Assembly (NCBI RefSeq): GCF_045689735.1
Contig: NZ_CP142685.1
Location: 2,025,965 to 2,089,964, forward strand
Direction: 5' to 3'
Length of the DNA stretch: 64,000 nucleotides
DNA from: Halothiobacillus sp045689735
GTDB taxonomy: Bacteria > Pseudomonadota > Gammaproteobacteria > Halothiobacillales > Halothiobacillaceae
Numbering within the stretch: position 1 is the first letter of the stretch; every line of letters begins with the position of its first letter. The position numbers and the translations under genes were made by a program. Positions 16,451 to 25,545 of the stretch are shown in pieces. Under the pieces are notes generated by a model that saw only the letters and a list, made by a program, of their open reading frames with translations, was not told where the DNA came from and did not search any database.

Positions 16451-17302
16451 TCAGCCCTCGGGCGGTACGAACTGGGCAAACAGCGTGCTGTAATCCTCAT
16501 CCGCATGCCCTGCTCGGGCGCGCTCGTCGAGCACCTGGCTCAGTGTCTGCAATAACCGCGTGTCGATCTGCCGTTCTGCAGCGGCCTCGGTGAACAGCCG
16601 GAGGTCTTTTTGCAAGTGCTTGAGCGGAAAATTGGCCGGCACAAACGCACGCGCCTCCATCCGCGCAAGTTTCTTGTCGAATGTCGGCGCATACAGTGCG
16701 CTTTGTCGCAGCGTGTCCATGAATTGCGCCACGGCCACCCCCTCGCGCTGCACCAAACCCAGACTCATCGAAAACGCGGCGGTCAGGCTGCCAATCAGTT
16801 GGTTCATCGCCAGTTTGACCGCGGCGCCCTGACCGATCGCACCAAAATGCGTGGGCACACCCAACAACCGCAACAGCGGTTCCTGGGCGGCAAATACTGC
16901 GGGGTCGCCGCCAACCAGAATTTGCAGACTGCCGTCCTGTGCCTGCGGGGTGGAACCCAGCACCGGGGTTTCAAGATACTGCGCCCCGGCTGCGGTGAGG
17001 CTGGTCGCCAGCGCCCGCGACTGCGCCGGGGCGATGGTGGCACCGTTCAGAATCGTTTTACCGGCAAGCCCCGCCGCCTGACCGTGATCGCACAACACGG
17101 CCGTACAAGCCGCCGCATCCGCCAGCATCACCCATACGACCTCGGCACCCGCCAGCGCTTCCGCCAGATCCTGGCTGATCGCCACCCCAGGCAACGGCGC
17201 TCCCGGCGAACGGTTATAACCCGTGACGCGCAGCCCCTGACACTGCAACCGCTGGGCGATGGCGCGCCCCATCAACCCCAAGCCAATCACGGCGATGTGC
17301 AT
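16451..17302 (-). CDS. NAD(P)-dependent beta-hydroxyacid dehydrogenase family protein
   Basis: The 283-residue protein has an N-terminal Rossmann motif (VIGLGLMGRAIAQRL) and an all-helical C-terminal domain with the catalytic lysine in GAAVKLAMNQLIGSL. This is the 3-hydroxyisobutyrate dehydrogenase/glyoxylate-succinic-semialdehyde reductase fold. Substrate cannot be fixed from sequence. AGGAG lies 6 bases before the ATG. It is divergent from dgt across about 96 bases. Confidence 0.85.
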   Translation of the reverse strand: MHIAVIGLGLMGRAIAQRLQCQGLRVTGYNRSPGAPLPGVAISQDLAEALAGAEVVWVMLADAAACTAVLCDHGQAAGLAGKTILNGATIAPAQSRALATSLTAAGAQYLETPVLGSTPQAQDGSLQILVGGDPAVFAAQEPLLRLLGVPTHFGAIGQGAAVKLAMNQLIGSLTAAFSMSLGLVQREGVAVAQFMDTLRQSALYAPTFDKKLARMEARAFVPANFPLKHLQKDLRLFTEAAAERQIDTRLLQTLSQVLDERARAGHADEDYSTLFAQFVPPEG

Positions 17303-17398
17303 GACACGCTCCTCTGTAGTTTTCGTTCGTGGGATGATGCCGCAAAATACGGACTTTCCCCAGCTTCCGCCACCTTCAGTTTGCGAGCGCCGCCGTCG

Positions 17399-18871
17399 AT
17401 GAATCCCCCCGCGCCTGTTCGGTCGCCGAGCCCCGACGACCCCGAAACCGCCCAGTGGTCGCGCTGGCTGAATGCCGCGCGCCGCCGCCCCAGCGCCGCC
17501 GCAGCGCCGTTATTCGCCACCGAAACCCGGACAGAAATCGAACGCGATTATGACCGGGTTCTGTTTTCCACGCCGGTGCGGCGCATGGCGGACAAAACCC
17601 AGGTGTTTCCGCTGGATCGCGGCGACAGCGTGCGCACCCGCCTGACGCATTCGCATGAAGTGGCCAATCTCGCCCGCTCCATCGGCATCGATCTCGTCTT
17701 CAACCGGGGTCTGGCGGCGGCGCTGCCCCATGCCCGCCGTGATATTCCCGCGCTGCTCGCCACGCTGGGGCTGGCGCACGATCTGGGCAACCCGCCCTTT
17801 GGACATCAGGGCGAAGCGGCGATCAGCCGGTGGTTTGCGCAACATCAGCACCGCGTACTGGCCGAATCGAGCGGACTCAGCCCCGCCATGCGGCAGGATT
17901 TTCTGGCCTTCGAGGGCAATGCGCAAACGCTACGGCTGCTCACCAAACTGCAATTGATCAACGACGATTACGGCCTGAATCTCACCGTCGCCACCCTGGC
18001 CGCGCTGATCAAATACCCCACCGCCAGCGACGCCTGCGATCGGCGCACCGTGGTACGAAAAAAGCACGGGTATTTCCAGTCCGAACAGGCGCTGGTGCAG
18101 GCCGTGCAAACCGCCACCGGCCTCGCGCCGGATCAGCGCCACCCGCTGACCTGGGTGCTGGAAGCCTGTGATGACATCGCCTATTCCGTGCTGGATGCCG
18201 AAGATGCCGTCAAAAAGGGGCTGCTTTCATTCACCGATATTCTCGCGTTTTTGCGTCACCACGCCGACGATGACCCGGTCGTGACGGAGATGTGCCGTCT
18301 GGCTGAGCGGGAACATCGGCAGTATCGTGCGGTCGGGCTATCCCCGGCAGAACTCAACGACATCTCGATGCAAACCTTTCGCATCCGGGCGATCGGGGCG
18401 CTCATGCAGGCCGTGGCCGACAGCTTCATCACCCAGTTGCCGGCCATCCGCAACAACACCCTGACCGAGGAGTTGCTGGATGCCTCCCCCGCCGGCCGCC
18501 TGCTCAGCGCACTCAAGGCGTGCAATTGGCAACATGTGTACCGGCACAAATCAGTGCTGAAGGTCGAACTCACTGGCTTCGAGGTGATTCACGGCCTGAT
18601 GGATGCCTTTTGGTTCGCCATCACCGACCGGCGCGATCCGGCCGACCCCGCCAGTCCGCGCAACGGGCCTTTATCCAGCTATCTGTACCAACTGATTTCC
18701 GAAAACTACCGCCGCGTGTTTGAAGACCCACGCAACCCCATGCCGCTGCGTTACCGCGAAGCGCAACTGCTGACCGATATGCTCTCCGGCATGACCGACA
18801 GCTTCGCGGTGCGCACCCTGGCGCATCTGCGCGAAGCTGGCTTCACCCGCCCCCCTGAGACCACCCGATGA
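17399..18871 (+). CDS. dgt: Deoxyguanosinetriphosphate triphosphohydrolase-like HD protein
   Basis: Dgt hydrolyses dNTPs to deoxynucleosides and triphosphate. The 490-residue protein has MADKTQVFPLDRGDSVRTR and the HD metal motif in RLTHSHEVANLAR plus GLAHDLGNPPFGHQGE, both diagnostic. The ATG at 17399 starts just before the conserved region; an open frame continues upstream but lies antisense to the dehydrogenase gene and is not native. Its stop overlaps the start of the next HD nucleotidase gene (ATGA), linking the two. Confidence 0.92.
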   Translation: MNPPAPVRSPSPDDPETAQWSRWLNAARRRPSAAAAPLFATETRTEIERDYDRVLFSTPVRRMADKTQVFPLDRGDSVRTRLTHSHEVANLARSIGIDLVFNRGLAAALPHARRDIPALLATLGLAHDLGNPPFGHQGEAAISRWFAQHQHRVLAESSGLSPAMRQDFLAFEGNAQTLRLLTKLQLINDDYGLNLTVATLAALIKYPTASDACDRRTVVRKKHGYFQSEQALVQAVQTATGLAPDQRHPLTWVLEACDDIAYSVLDAEDAVKKGLLSFTDILAFLRHHADDDPVVTEMCRLAEREHRQYRAVGLSPAELNDISMQTFRIRAIGALMQAVADSFITQLPAIRNNTLTEELLDASPAGRLLSALKACNWQHVYRHKSVLKVELTGFEVIHGLMDAFWFAITDRRDPADPASPRNGPLSSYLYQLISENYRRVFEDPRNPMPLRYREAQLLTDMLSGMTDSFAVRTLAHLREAGFTRPPETTR

Positions 18872-19473
18872 ACCCGACCCCTCAGAGCCATTTCTTTGCC
18901 TATCTCGCCCGCATGAAATACATCGTGCGTTGGGGCTTGATGCGCAACACCCGCGCCGAAAACATTCAGGAGCACAGCCTGCAAGTGGCGATGATCGCCC
19001 ACGCGCTCGCCGTGATCGGCAACACGCTGCACGGCGAGCAACACGACATTGGCCGCATCGTCACCGTCGCGCTCTATCACGACGCATCGGAAATCATCAC
19101 CGGCGATCTGCCCACGCCAATCAAATACTTCCGGCAGGACATCCTCGATTCCTACAAGGCGCTCGAAGCCCATGCCGAACGGAAACTCACCCGCCTGCTC
19201 CCCGCAGAATTGCAGGACGAATTTGCCCGGGTAATCGAAAGCGAACACATCGAGCCCGCCGTGGCGCGCGTGGTCAAAGCCGCCGACTCGATGGCCGCCT
19301 ACCTCAAATGCCTGGAAGAACGCTTCGCGGGCAATCTGGAATTTCGCAAAGCCGAAGAGTTTTTACAGAAGAAACTGGATACGGCGGCGGAACAGCTCCC
19401 CGCCATCACCTATTTCCGCGAACACTTTCTTGCGGGCTTCAGCCTGACGCTCGATGACCTGAGTCACGACTGA
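18868..19473 (+). CDS. yfbR: HD-domain 5'-deoxynucleotidase (YfbR type)
   Basis: YfbR removes phosphate from deoxynucleoside 5'-monophosphates. The 201-residue protein has the HD-fold residues in NIQEHSLQVAMIAHAL and ALYHDASEIITGDLPTPIKY, which is the YfbR signature. The 4-base overlap with dgt means they are made together, so one transcript encodes both dNTP- and dNMP-degrading enzymes. Confidence 0.9.
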   Translation: MNPTPQSHFFAYLARMKYIVRWGLMRNTRAENIQEHSLQVAMIAHALAVIGNTLHGEQHDIGRIVTVALYHDASEIITGDLPTPIKYFRQDILDSYKALEAHAERKLTRLLPAELQDEFARVIESEHIEPAVARVVKAADSMAAYLKCLEERFAGNLEFRKAEEFLQKKLDTAAEQLPAITYFREHFLAGFSLTLDDLSHD

Positions 19474-19485
19474 GCCCAGCACGAT

Positions 19486-20106
19486 TCAGCCCGACGCGGC
19501 AGACATCCACTCGGCCAAATCGCCCAATTCTTCCGGGCAAATCTGATGCGCCATGGGATAGAACCGAGCCGTCAGTGCCGTCGCGCCGACCGCGCGCAAC
19601 CGCGCCACCAGCCGCTCGGCGGCCGGCGCGGGCACGATGTCATCCTGCGTGCCGTGGCCGACAAAAATCGGCAGTTCGATACAGGCAGGCGCGCCTGCAA
19701 AACCCGTCGCATCCGGCAACCAGGTCGAGAGCAACATCAACCCGGCCAATGGCCGCTGAACCCGACAGGCAGCGTGCAGTGCCACCACGCCCCCCTGCGA
19801 GAAGCCGCCCAGCCAGACTGGCGCATCCCCCGGCAGCGTGTCGATCTCTGCCGCAATCCGCCCGGCCGCCGCGGCGATACCGGCCTGATCCACCGGCGCT
19901 GTCGGCTCAATCCCGTAGATATCGAACCAGCTCGGCATCCTCAGGCCGCCATTCAGCGACACCGGCGCCACGGGCGCGGCCGGGGTGTGAATGCACCAAT
20001 CCCGACCGGGCACCCAGGCCGCGAGCGCTTCCCCCACCGGGCGCAAATCGGACGCATCCGCACCCAGGCCATGTAATAACACCAGATGCGCGCGCGGCAA
20101 ACTCAT
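19486..20106 (-). CDS. Alpha/beta-hydrolase, phospholipase/carboxylesterase family
   Basis: The 206-residue protein resembles carboxylesterase/acyl-protein thioesterase-type hydrolases. It opens with LVLLHGLGADASDL, has the nucleophile elbow GFSQGGVVAL, the acid in GTQDDIVP and the histidine in MAHQICPEEL. There is no signal peptide, so it is cytosolic. Substrate is unknown. It is convergent with yfbR and divergent from the GGDEF/EAL gene. Confidence 0.87.
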   Translation of the reverse strand: MSLPRAHLVLLHGLGADASDLRPVGEALAAWVPGRDWCIHTPAAPVAPVSLNGGLRMPSWFDIYGIEPTAPVDQAGIAAAAGRIAAEIDTLPGDAPVWLGGFSQGGVVALHAACRVQRPLAGLMLLSTWLPDATGFAGAPACIELPIFVGHGTQDDIVPAPAAERLVARLRAVGATALTARFYPMAHQICPEELGDLAEWMSAASG

Positions 20107-20247
20107 CGGCAGCCCACTCCATTAGCAATTTCACACATAACGATTTTCTGATTCCCCGCAAAAAGCCTGATCAATGACCCGGTTAATTTTCGCTAAACTC
20201 GGGATAAATTTGCGCGTTTGATTGGACACAAACAAAGGAAGTTGAGT

Positions 20248-22878
20248 TTGGCTATCCGCCATTGGTTCGGTTCGATCCGGTTTTTGATCATTACCTCAGC
20301 ACTGGGCGTTTCTCTGCTGGTGGCGGCGGCGATGTACTGGGCCACGGCGGATGTGTTTGATCGCGCGGTGCGGCAATCTGCTACCGAAATGTCCGCCTCG
20401 CTCGCCGACGGCACCTTCAATGCCATGTACCAGATTATGCGCCAGGGCTGGACGCGGGCGCAGCTCAATGAGTTTCTCGCCACCATCCGCACCCAGGCCA
20501 ACAACGAGGGCGCGCGCATCGAACTGTATCGCGGCAGCCGCGTCATTGCCCAATATGGCCCCATCGAACAACCCAACCCGGATCAGGGCGTGCTGGCCGC
20601 CTTTAAAACCGGCCAGGCGCAGGTGCAGATGGCCGCTGGGCTGGTGCGCTATGACCGCCCGCTGATTGCCGAAACCCAATGCCTGGCCTGCCACACCAAC
20701 GCCCAGGCGGGCAATGTGTTGGGTGTCCTCTCGATTGCCCAGCCGGTAGCGACACTCACCGCGCGTGCGCATGAGCAGCTTTGGCAGCGGATGCTCTGGA
20801 TCATGCCGATCCCGCTGCTCACCGCGCTGCTGATTGCCTTACTGCTCTCCGGGCGCATGGGTCGTTCGCTGCAATCGCTCAAAATGGCCATCGCCCGGAT
20901 CGAACGCGTGGAGGATCTTTCCACGCTCCGCTTTGCCGACGCGAAACTCGGCTTTACCGAGCTCGATGGGGTCTTGGCCGCTGCCGACCAATTCGCCGAC
21001 CGCGTGCGCCATCTCGCGGTGGATCGTAATTTGCTGGAGTTCGAAATCCACCTGCTCGAACGGTTCGTCATCACCTCGGATGTGGTGCGCGACTGGCGAC
21101 GCTATGTCTGCAACCTGCTGCGGGAAATCAATACCGTCATCGAGGTGCATGGCGTGTTCGCGGCCTTTGCCGTAGGCGAACGACCGGCCGGGGTCGAGCT
21201 GTTCTGGTTCGACCCGCCGGATGAATCCGTGGCAGCCAGCATCAGCCAGCGGGTGCGGCAAACCATCAGCACCAGCCTTGGGGTGAGCCTGGCGGCACTG
21301 GTTCCGCGCCAACACAGCATCGATAAGCAGTCGAACCGTCGCCTGAGTGATCCGGCCAGCATTGATCTGCGCATCAAGAAAATCGAAATCGATACCCCGG
21401 CGCTGCGCGGCGTGGTGGGCGTCATCGTGCCGCACAGCGCGCTCGCCGAACCCGTGGCGCAACTGGTGATCGAATCCATCCTCTCCACAATGCTGAATGT
21501 GATCGGCTCGGTGCGCGCGATTGAAAAACACACCGAAGATCTGGAGTTTTACGCCACCCGCGACCCCCTCACCCACCTGTATAACCAGCGCATGTTCTGG
21601 TCGTTGCTGGACTACGAGGTGGGGCGTGCCGCCCGTCATGGCTATGCATTTGCCGTGCTGGTGATCGACATGGACAACTTCAAGTCGATCAACGACACCC
21701 ACGGCCATGCCTTCGGTGACCAGTTTCTGCGCCAAGTGGCCGAATCCTTGCAAGACAGCCTGCGTTCTGGCGACATTCTGGCGCGCTACGGCGGCGATGA
21801 ATTTGCCGCGATTCTGCCCGAGGCCGGCGAAAAAGAAAGCATCATGGTCACCGAGCGCCTGCTCGCCAAACTGCGTCGGTTCCGCCTGCGCGCGCCAGAC
21901 GGCAGCACCGTCGGAGCCTCGCTCTCCGTCGGCATCGCCATGGGGCTGCAGCATGCCGAAACCGCCCGCGGATTGTTTGCCATCGCCGATGCGCAAATGT
22001 ATCGCGCCAAGCAGAATGGCAAGAATGGCTTCGCCTTTCCGGAGAGCGACGCACCGCTCGATGATCTGCCGCACCCGGTCATCGAGGAACAGGCCTTGCT
22101 GGCTGCGCTGCACGATGGCGGCCTGGAGATCGACTTCCAGCCCATCTTCCACATCGAAAACGCCCCCGGCGATCCGGCGGAAGAATTGCTGTTGCATCGC
22201 GTGGGGGTCGAAGTTTTTGCCCGCATCATGATCGGCAAGCGGCGGCTGGTCGCGCAGGATTTCATTGGCCTGCTCGAACGCAAAGGGGTCATTGCCGAAT
22301 TTGATCTCGCCATCGCTGACCTGCTGCTGCAAAAAGAACCCATGCAACACGGTGATGGCTTGCTGTTCATCAATATCTCACCCCGCACGGTGCGGCAGGG
22401 TCGCTACCTGAGCGATATCGCTCAGCGTGTCGATACGCTCGGCATTGCCCGCCATCGCCTGGTGTTTGAGCTCAATGAGCGGGAATCGCTGGCCGATCTG
22501 CACCTATTCGATCATTTTGTCGAAGAACTGCACAATTTTGGCTTCAAATTCGCCATCGACGACGCCAGCTCCGGCCACTGGGTGTTCCAGCACCTGCGCC
22601 GATATACCGTGGATTTCATCAAACTAGATGCCAACTGGCTGGCCAACCGCGAACGCATCGACCGGGATCGCGCCTTCATCGACAGCCTGCTGGGTCTGGC
22701 ACGCACGCTGTCCGTCACCATCATCGCGCACCGCATCGAAACGCCCAAAGAACTCGCGGCGATTCGAGCCGCCGGCATCACCTGGGTGCAGGGGCACTGG
22801 TTCGATCAGCCTCGCCCTGCGCCGGACAGCATTCCACCCAGCCAATCCCCCAGCACACCGCCCGAACCGATCCTTTGA
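20248..22878 (+). CDS. Membrane GGDEF/EAL protein with a CxxCH heme motif in the sensor
   Basis: An 876-residue cyclic-di-GMP protein. Two helices (about 9-33 and 180-205) flank a periplasmic domain with CLACH (Cys155, Cys158, His159), a c-type heme site as in Tll0287/DUF3365-type sensors. A cytoplasmic GAF-like region is followed by an intact GGDEF motif (515-519) with an RxxD inhibition site five residues before it (RSGD). The EAL domain keeps EVF for EAL, FINISP, DD in FAIDDASSG, and QGHWF, but AEGVE is changed to AHRIE, so phosphodiesterase activity is doubtful. The TTG at 20248 has AAGGAAG 6 bases upstream; a TTG at 20218 is an alternative. Confidence 0.87.
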   Translation: MAIRHWFGSIRFLIITSALGVSLLVAAAMYWATADVFDRAVRQSATEMSASLADGTFNAMYQIMRQGWTRAQLNEFLATIRTQANNEGARIELYRGSRVIAQYGPIEQPNPDQGVLAAFKTGQAQVQMAAGLVRYDRPLIAETQCLACHTNAQAGNVLGVLSIAQPVATLTARAHEQLWQRMLWIMPIPLLTALLIALLLSGRMGRSLQSLKMAIARIERVEDLSTLRFADAKLGFTELDGVLAAADQFADRVRHLAVDRNLLEFEIHLLERFVITSDVVRDWRRYVCNLLREINTVIEVHGVFAAFAVGERPAGVELFWFDPPDESVAASISQRVRQTISTSLGVSLAALVPRQHSIDKQSNRRLSDPASIDLRIKKIEIDTPALRGVVGVIVPHSALAEPVAQLVIESILSTMLNVIGSVRAIEKHTEDLEFYATRDPLTHLYNQRMFWSLLDYEVGRAARHGYAFAVLVIDMDNFKSINDTHGHAFGDQFLRQVAESLQDSLRSGDILARYGGDEFAAILPEAGEKESIMVTERLLAKLRRFRLRAPDGSTVGASLSVGIAMGLQHAETARGLFAIADAQMYRAKQNGKNGFAFPESDAPLDDLPHPVIEEQALLAALHDGGLEIDFQPIFHIENAPGDPAEELLLHRVGVEVFARIMIGKRRLVAQDFIGLLERKGVIAEFDLAIADLLLQKEPMQHGDGLLFINISPRTVRQGRYLSDIAQRVDTLGIARHRLVFELNERESLADLHLFDHFVEELHNFGFKFAIDDASSGHWVFQHLRRYTVDFIKLDANWLANRERIDRDRAFIDSLLGLARTLSVTIIAHRIETPKELAAIRAAGITWVQGHWFDQPRPAPDSIPPSQSPSTPPEPIL

Positions 22879-22893
22879 ACGGCGACGCGGCGC

Positions 22894-23679
22894 CTATTCG
22901 ATCCCGACACAACCCGGGGCGTAGTCAATGATCAGCGGGGCATGATCGGAAAACTTTTCCGCCCGGTAAACGGTGGCGCGCGTCAGGCACGGCGCCAAAA
23001 CCGGCGAAATGATCTGATAATCGATCCGCCACCCCACATCGTTGGCCCAGGCATTCGCCCGATTCGACCACCAGGTATATACCGGGGTATCCGGCAACAA
23101 ATGCCGCTGGGCATCGACCAGCCCCAATTCGCCGAATACCCTGTCCAAAAATGCGCGTTCGTGCGGCAGAAAGCCGGAGTTTTTCTGATTGCTGCGCCAG
23201 TTTTTCAGATCGATTGCCCGATGAGCGATATTCCAGTCGCCGCAGAGAATGACCGGCTTCGAGCCCGCCGCCAACGCCGCGAGTTTGGGTAGATATTCGA
23301 TCAGGAATCGGTCTTTAGATGCCTGCCGGTGATCGCCCGCGGACCCCGAGGGCAAATACAGCGAGGCGACCAGCAGATTCGGGTATTCAAAGGCGACATA
23401 GCGCCCTTCGGCATCGAATTCCGGCAGATCCAGCGCCCGATGAATCTGCTGTGGCGCTTGCCGCGCATAGATCGCCACCCCGCTGTAGCCTTTCTTTTCG
23501 GCCGAAACATAGGCCGTGGTATACCCCAGCGGATGAAACAGGGCATCCGTCAGTTGATCGGGCTGCGCCTTGGTTTCCTGAATACACACGAAATCGGCCG
23601 ACTGGGTGGCCAGCCAGGTAAAAAACCCTTTACTGGCCGCCGACCGAATGCCATTGGCATTAAACGAAATCACCCGCAT
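22894..23679 (-). CDS. xthA: Exodeoxyribonuclease III / AP endonuclease
   Basis: A 261-residue EEP-family nuclease that nicks abasic sites and trims DNA 3' ends. Motifs: SFNANGIRSA (Asn), CIQETKAQ (Glu metal ligand), LCGDWNIAH (Asp/Asn) and the C-terminal WRIDYQI and SDHAPLIID (catalytic Asp-His). AAGGGG precedes the ATG at 23679. A second paralogue lies at 28407-29201; the two differ clearly and probably represent the two ExoIII subgroups. Confidence 0.9.
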   Translation of the reverse strand: MRVISFNANGIRSAASKGFFTWLATQSADFVCIQETKAQPDQLTDALFHPLGYTTAYVSAEKKGYSGVAIYARQAPQQIHRALDLPEFDAEGRYVAFEYPNLLVASLYLPSGSAGDHRQASKDRFLIEYLPKLAALAAGSKPVILCGDWNIAHRAIDLKNWRSNQKNSGFLPHERAFLDRVFGELGLVDAQRHLLPDTPVYTWWSNRANAWANDVGWRIDYQIISPVLAPCLTRATVYRAEKFSDHAPLIIDYAPGCVGIE

Positions 23680-23750
23680 CCGCCGCCCCTTTTTCCATCC
23701 AAACCGACTCCGCGACACCCCGGCGGCGGCGACCCCTGCGCACGCATCCT

Positions 23751-23954
23751 TCAGGCAAAGGGATTGAACACCTCGTCCTTTTGTTTGCGATGGCGTTTGA
23801 GTTCAAAAGACAAAACCTGCACGATTTCCTGCTCATCCGGCGGGCGGGCGGCACGGCGCTGGCGTTGACTCAGCTCGGCATCGATGGACTGGATCAACCG
23901 TTCGAGTTCGGCGACAGACAAGCCATCGAGCTCATGATGCAATGCGGTTTTCAA
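23751..23954 (-). CDS. Small conserved-looking protein downstream of the phosphoesterase
   Basis: A 67-residue charged protein, mostly helical, starting MKTALHHELDGLSVAELERL and ending FNPFA. No family recognised. It starts 5 bases after the phosphoesterase stop on the same strand, so they are probably co-transcribed. Its composition looks native, with an amphipathic helix in SVAELERLIQSIDAEL. Confidence 0.5.
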   Translation of the reverse strand: MKTALHHELDGLSVAELERLIQSIDAELSQRQRRAARPPDEQEIVQVLSFELKRHRKQKDEVFNPFA

Positions 23955-23959
23955 TACAA

Positions 23960-24811
23960 CTAACTCACGGCAACAGAAAAACGGGGTTGATAATGCGGGG
24001 CAAAACGCTCCGTGCGGATGCGCAAATCCCGGAAATGGGTGGTCACGGTCAGGGACTCCCCCACCTCAACCACAGAAAGCCCTCGATCCGGTTGATTTTC
24101 ATACGCTCCGGTGTCAATCCAGAGACGGTTCCCGGCCCGGCGCGGCGCATTCAAAATGCTGTGGCCGTGGATGACCCAAGCAATGCCATTGACCGCGCGA
24201 TCCTGATGATCCCCGCGCAACAGCGACTGGAACTGGGTACGACCGGAGAGAATCGGCTCGATGGTCGGCTCTTCCCGCGCCTGATCCCAGAACCGCACTT
24301 TCTTGATGCGTTCCAGCCGCGACACGCTGCGGCTCCATTCCCAATCGGGCAGTTCGGCATGCACCACGCCCACCGCGCGGGTGCCATTACCAATCTGGAT
24401 CATCAGCGGCATCTGGCTGATCAAGTTCAGGATTTCCGTGATCAGATCCGCCCATTTGTCATCATTCAGTGCATCGTAGGCATCCAGCAACCAGTCCGCG
24501 CCCGCCGTTTTCAGCCGTTGGCGCGCCGGCGCTTCCAACTGGCGCTGCAACAAGGCGTGCCGGTGCTGGCTCAGCAGGCGCTCATGATTGCCCGCCACGG
24601 AAAAAAACCAGGGTTCAGACAGCAGGCGGAGGGTGTTGAGCGAATCCGCGCCGCGATTGATCAAATCCCCCACGGCCACTACCCGATCCACTTCAGGACG
24701 GAACTGGTGATACTCCAGCGCTTTTTCCAGCCGCGCCAGGTTGCCGTGCAAATCGCCAACGACAAAATCACGCCCATGCGGGTTATTCAGTAATTGTTTG
24801 AATAATGTCAT
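23960..24811 (-). CDS. Calcineurin-like metallophosphoesterase (ApaH/PrpA type)
   Basis: The 283-residue protein has the full PP2A-like metal set: FVVGDLHGNLARLEKAL, VVAVGDLINRGADS, SVAGNHERLLS and VIHGHSILNAPR. Relatives include diadenosine tetraphosphatase and PrpA/PrpB serine/threonine phosphatases; the GDLHGN opening favours the PrpA-like group. I chose the ATG at 24811, which puts the first motif close to the N-terminus as usual. An in-frame ATG at 24934 would add a hydrophobic Cys-rich segment; neither start has a convincing ribosome site. Confidence 0.8.
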   Translation of the reverse strand: MTLFKQLLNNPHGRDFVVGDLHGNLARLEKALEYHQFRPEVDRVVAVGDLINRGADSLNTLRLLSEPWFFSVAGNHERLLSQHRHALLQRQLEAPARQRLKTAGADWLLDAYDALNDDKWADLITEILNLISQMPLMIQIGNGTRAVGVVHAELPDWEWSRSVSRLERIKKVRFWDQAREEPTIEPILSGRTQFQSLLRGDHQDRAVNGIAWVIHGHSILNAPRRAGNRLWIDTGAYENQPDRGLSVVEVGESLTVTTHFRDLRIRTERFAPHYQPRFSVAVS

Positions 24812-25042
24812 TAATAATCGGTAAATTCTGTGACGGGTCATGCAGGCGCAACAACAAAAGTACGCCAGAAACAACGCACCGACGGGCGCCAAGAAAGCCG
24901 CCACCCAAGGGTGAGAAAATTGATTCCCGATCATGCCACCCGGTAGGCGCGCCTGTCAAGAATTAGTCCCGCTAACCGGCTGATGCTTAAGTCTTTCGGT
25001 GCAATCGCTCAAGCCAGACCCAGAACCACTGGCCGAGCTTCC

Positions 25043-25080
25043 TAGCAGGCCGTTGAAAAGCGTGTTTCAACGACCTGCTA
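25043..25080. repeat. Palindromic repeat element, copy 1
   Basis: Arms of 16 bases (TAGCAGGCCGTTGAAA and its near-complement, one mismatch) enclose a 6-base loop. A closely related element is at 43031-43070. It lies in the 200-base gap before the 25140 gene, outside any gene I accept. This is a REP-like dispersed hairpin. Confidence 0.85.
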
Positions 25081-25139
25081 GCCAGACGAGCCAAACTCCG
25101 CCAGAATCGACATGTCATTTCCATACTTGGTGGCTTGCG

Positions 25140-25532
25140 ATGTCTGAAACGCCTCCTCAATCCCCCTTGACGCCCAGCGACATTGCCGAATTCATCGCGC
25201 ACGAACAACAACAAGAACGCCGCGGAGACTTTGTTGCGCGGCCGGTTCAGCTTCAAAAGCTGAACCAGTTTGGCTCACCGCAATTGGCCGTTCTCACTCG
25301 GGAATCCGAGCAGGGATTGACCGTCGCCGGCTTGATGGCGGCCGAGATTGGCGATGAGCTGGTGGTGTACGACGACACCGCGCCTCAGGGGCGGCAAATT
25401 CTTTGCGGTGTCGTGGAATCCGTCCGTGCGGCACACCGACCGGCCGATGCCATCAAGGGAATGCGGCTTTTCTATCTGAGCCGACAGTTGGTCGAGCAGG
25501 CCGATAGCGCCGTGGCAGCCGCCGCTGGCTGA
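25140..25532 (+). CDS. Hypothetical protein upstream of glnE
   Basis: A 130-residue acidic protein. Residues 1-30 are low-complexity and charged (EHEQQQERR-type), then a compact mixed segment with LTRESEQGLTVAGLMAAEIG and VVYDDTAPQGRQILCGVVES. I recognise no family. It ends 13 bases before glnE on the same strand. A frame reaching farther upstream would translate the palindromic repeat and is unlikely. Confidence 0.55.
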   Translation: MSETPPQSPLTPSDIAEFIAHEQQQERRGDFVARPVQLQKLNQFGSPQLAVLTRESEQGLTVAGLMAAEIGDELVVYDDTAPQGRQILCGVVESVRAAHRPADAIKGMRLFYLSRQLVEQADSAVAAAAG

Positions 25533-25545
25533 TTCTCGCGCTCGC

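Noticed and set aside
20839..22350. 503-codon minus-strand frame inside the GGDEF/EAL gene
   Set aside because: It is antisense to clear GGDEF and EAL motifs; composition is a high-GC shadow.
24812..24934. N-terminal extension of the phosphoesterase with a hydrophobic, Cys-rich segment
   Set aside because: No convincing ribosome site, and the family motif normally starts close to the N-terminus; the ATG at 24811 is preferred, not proven.
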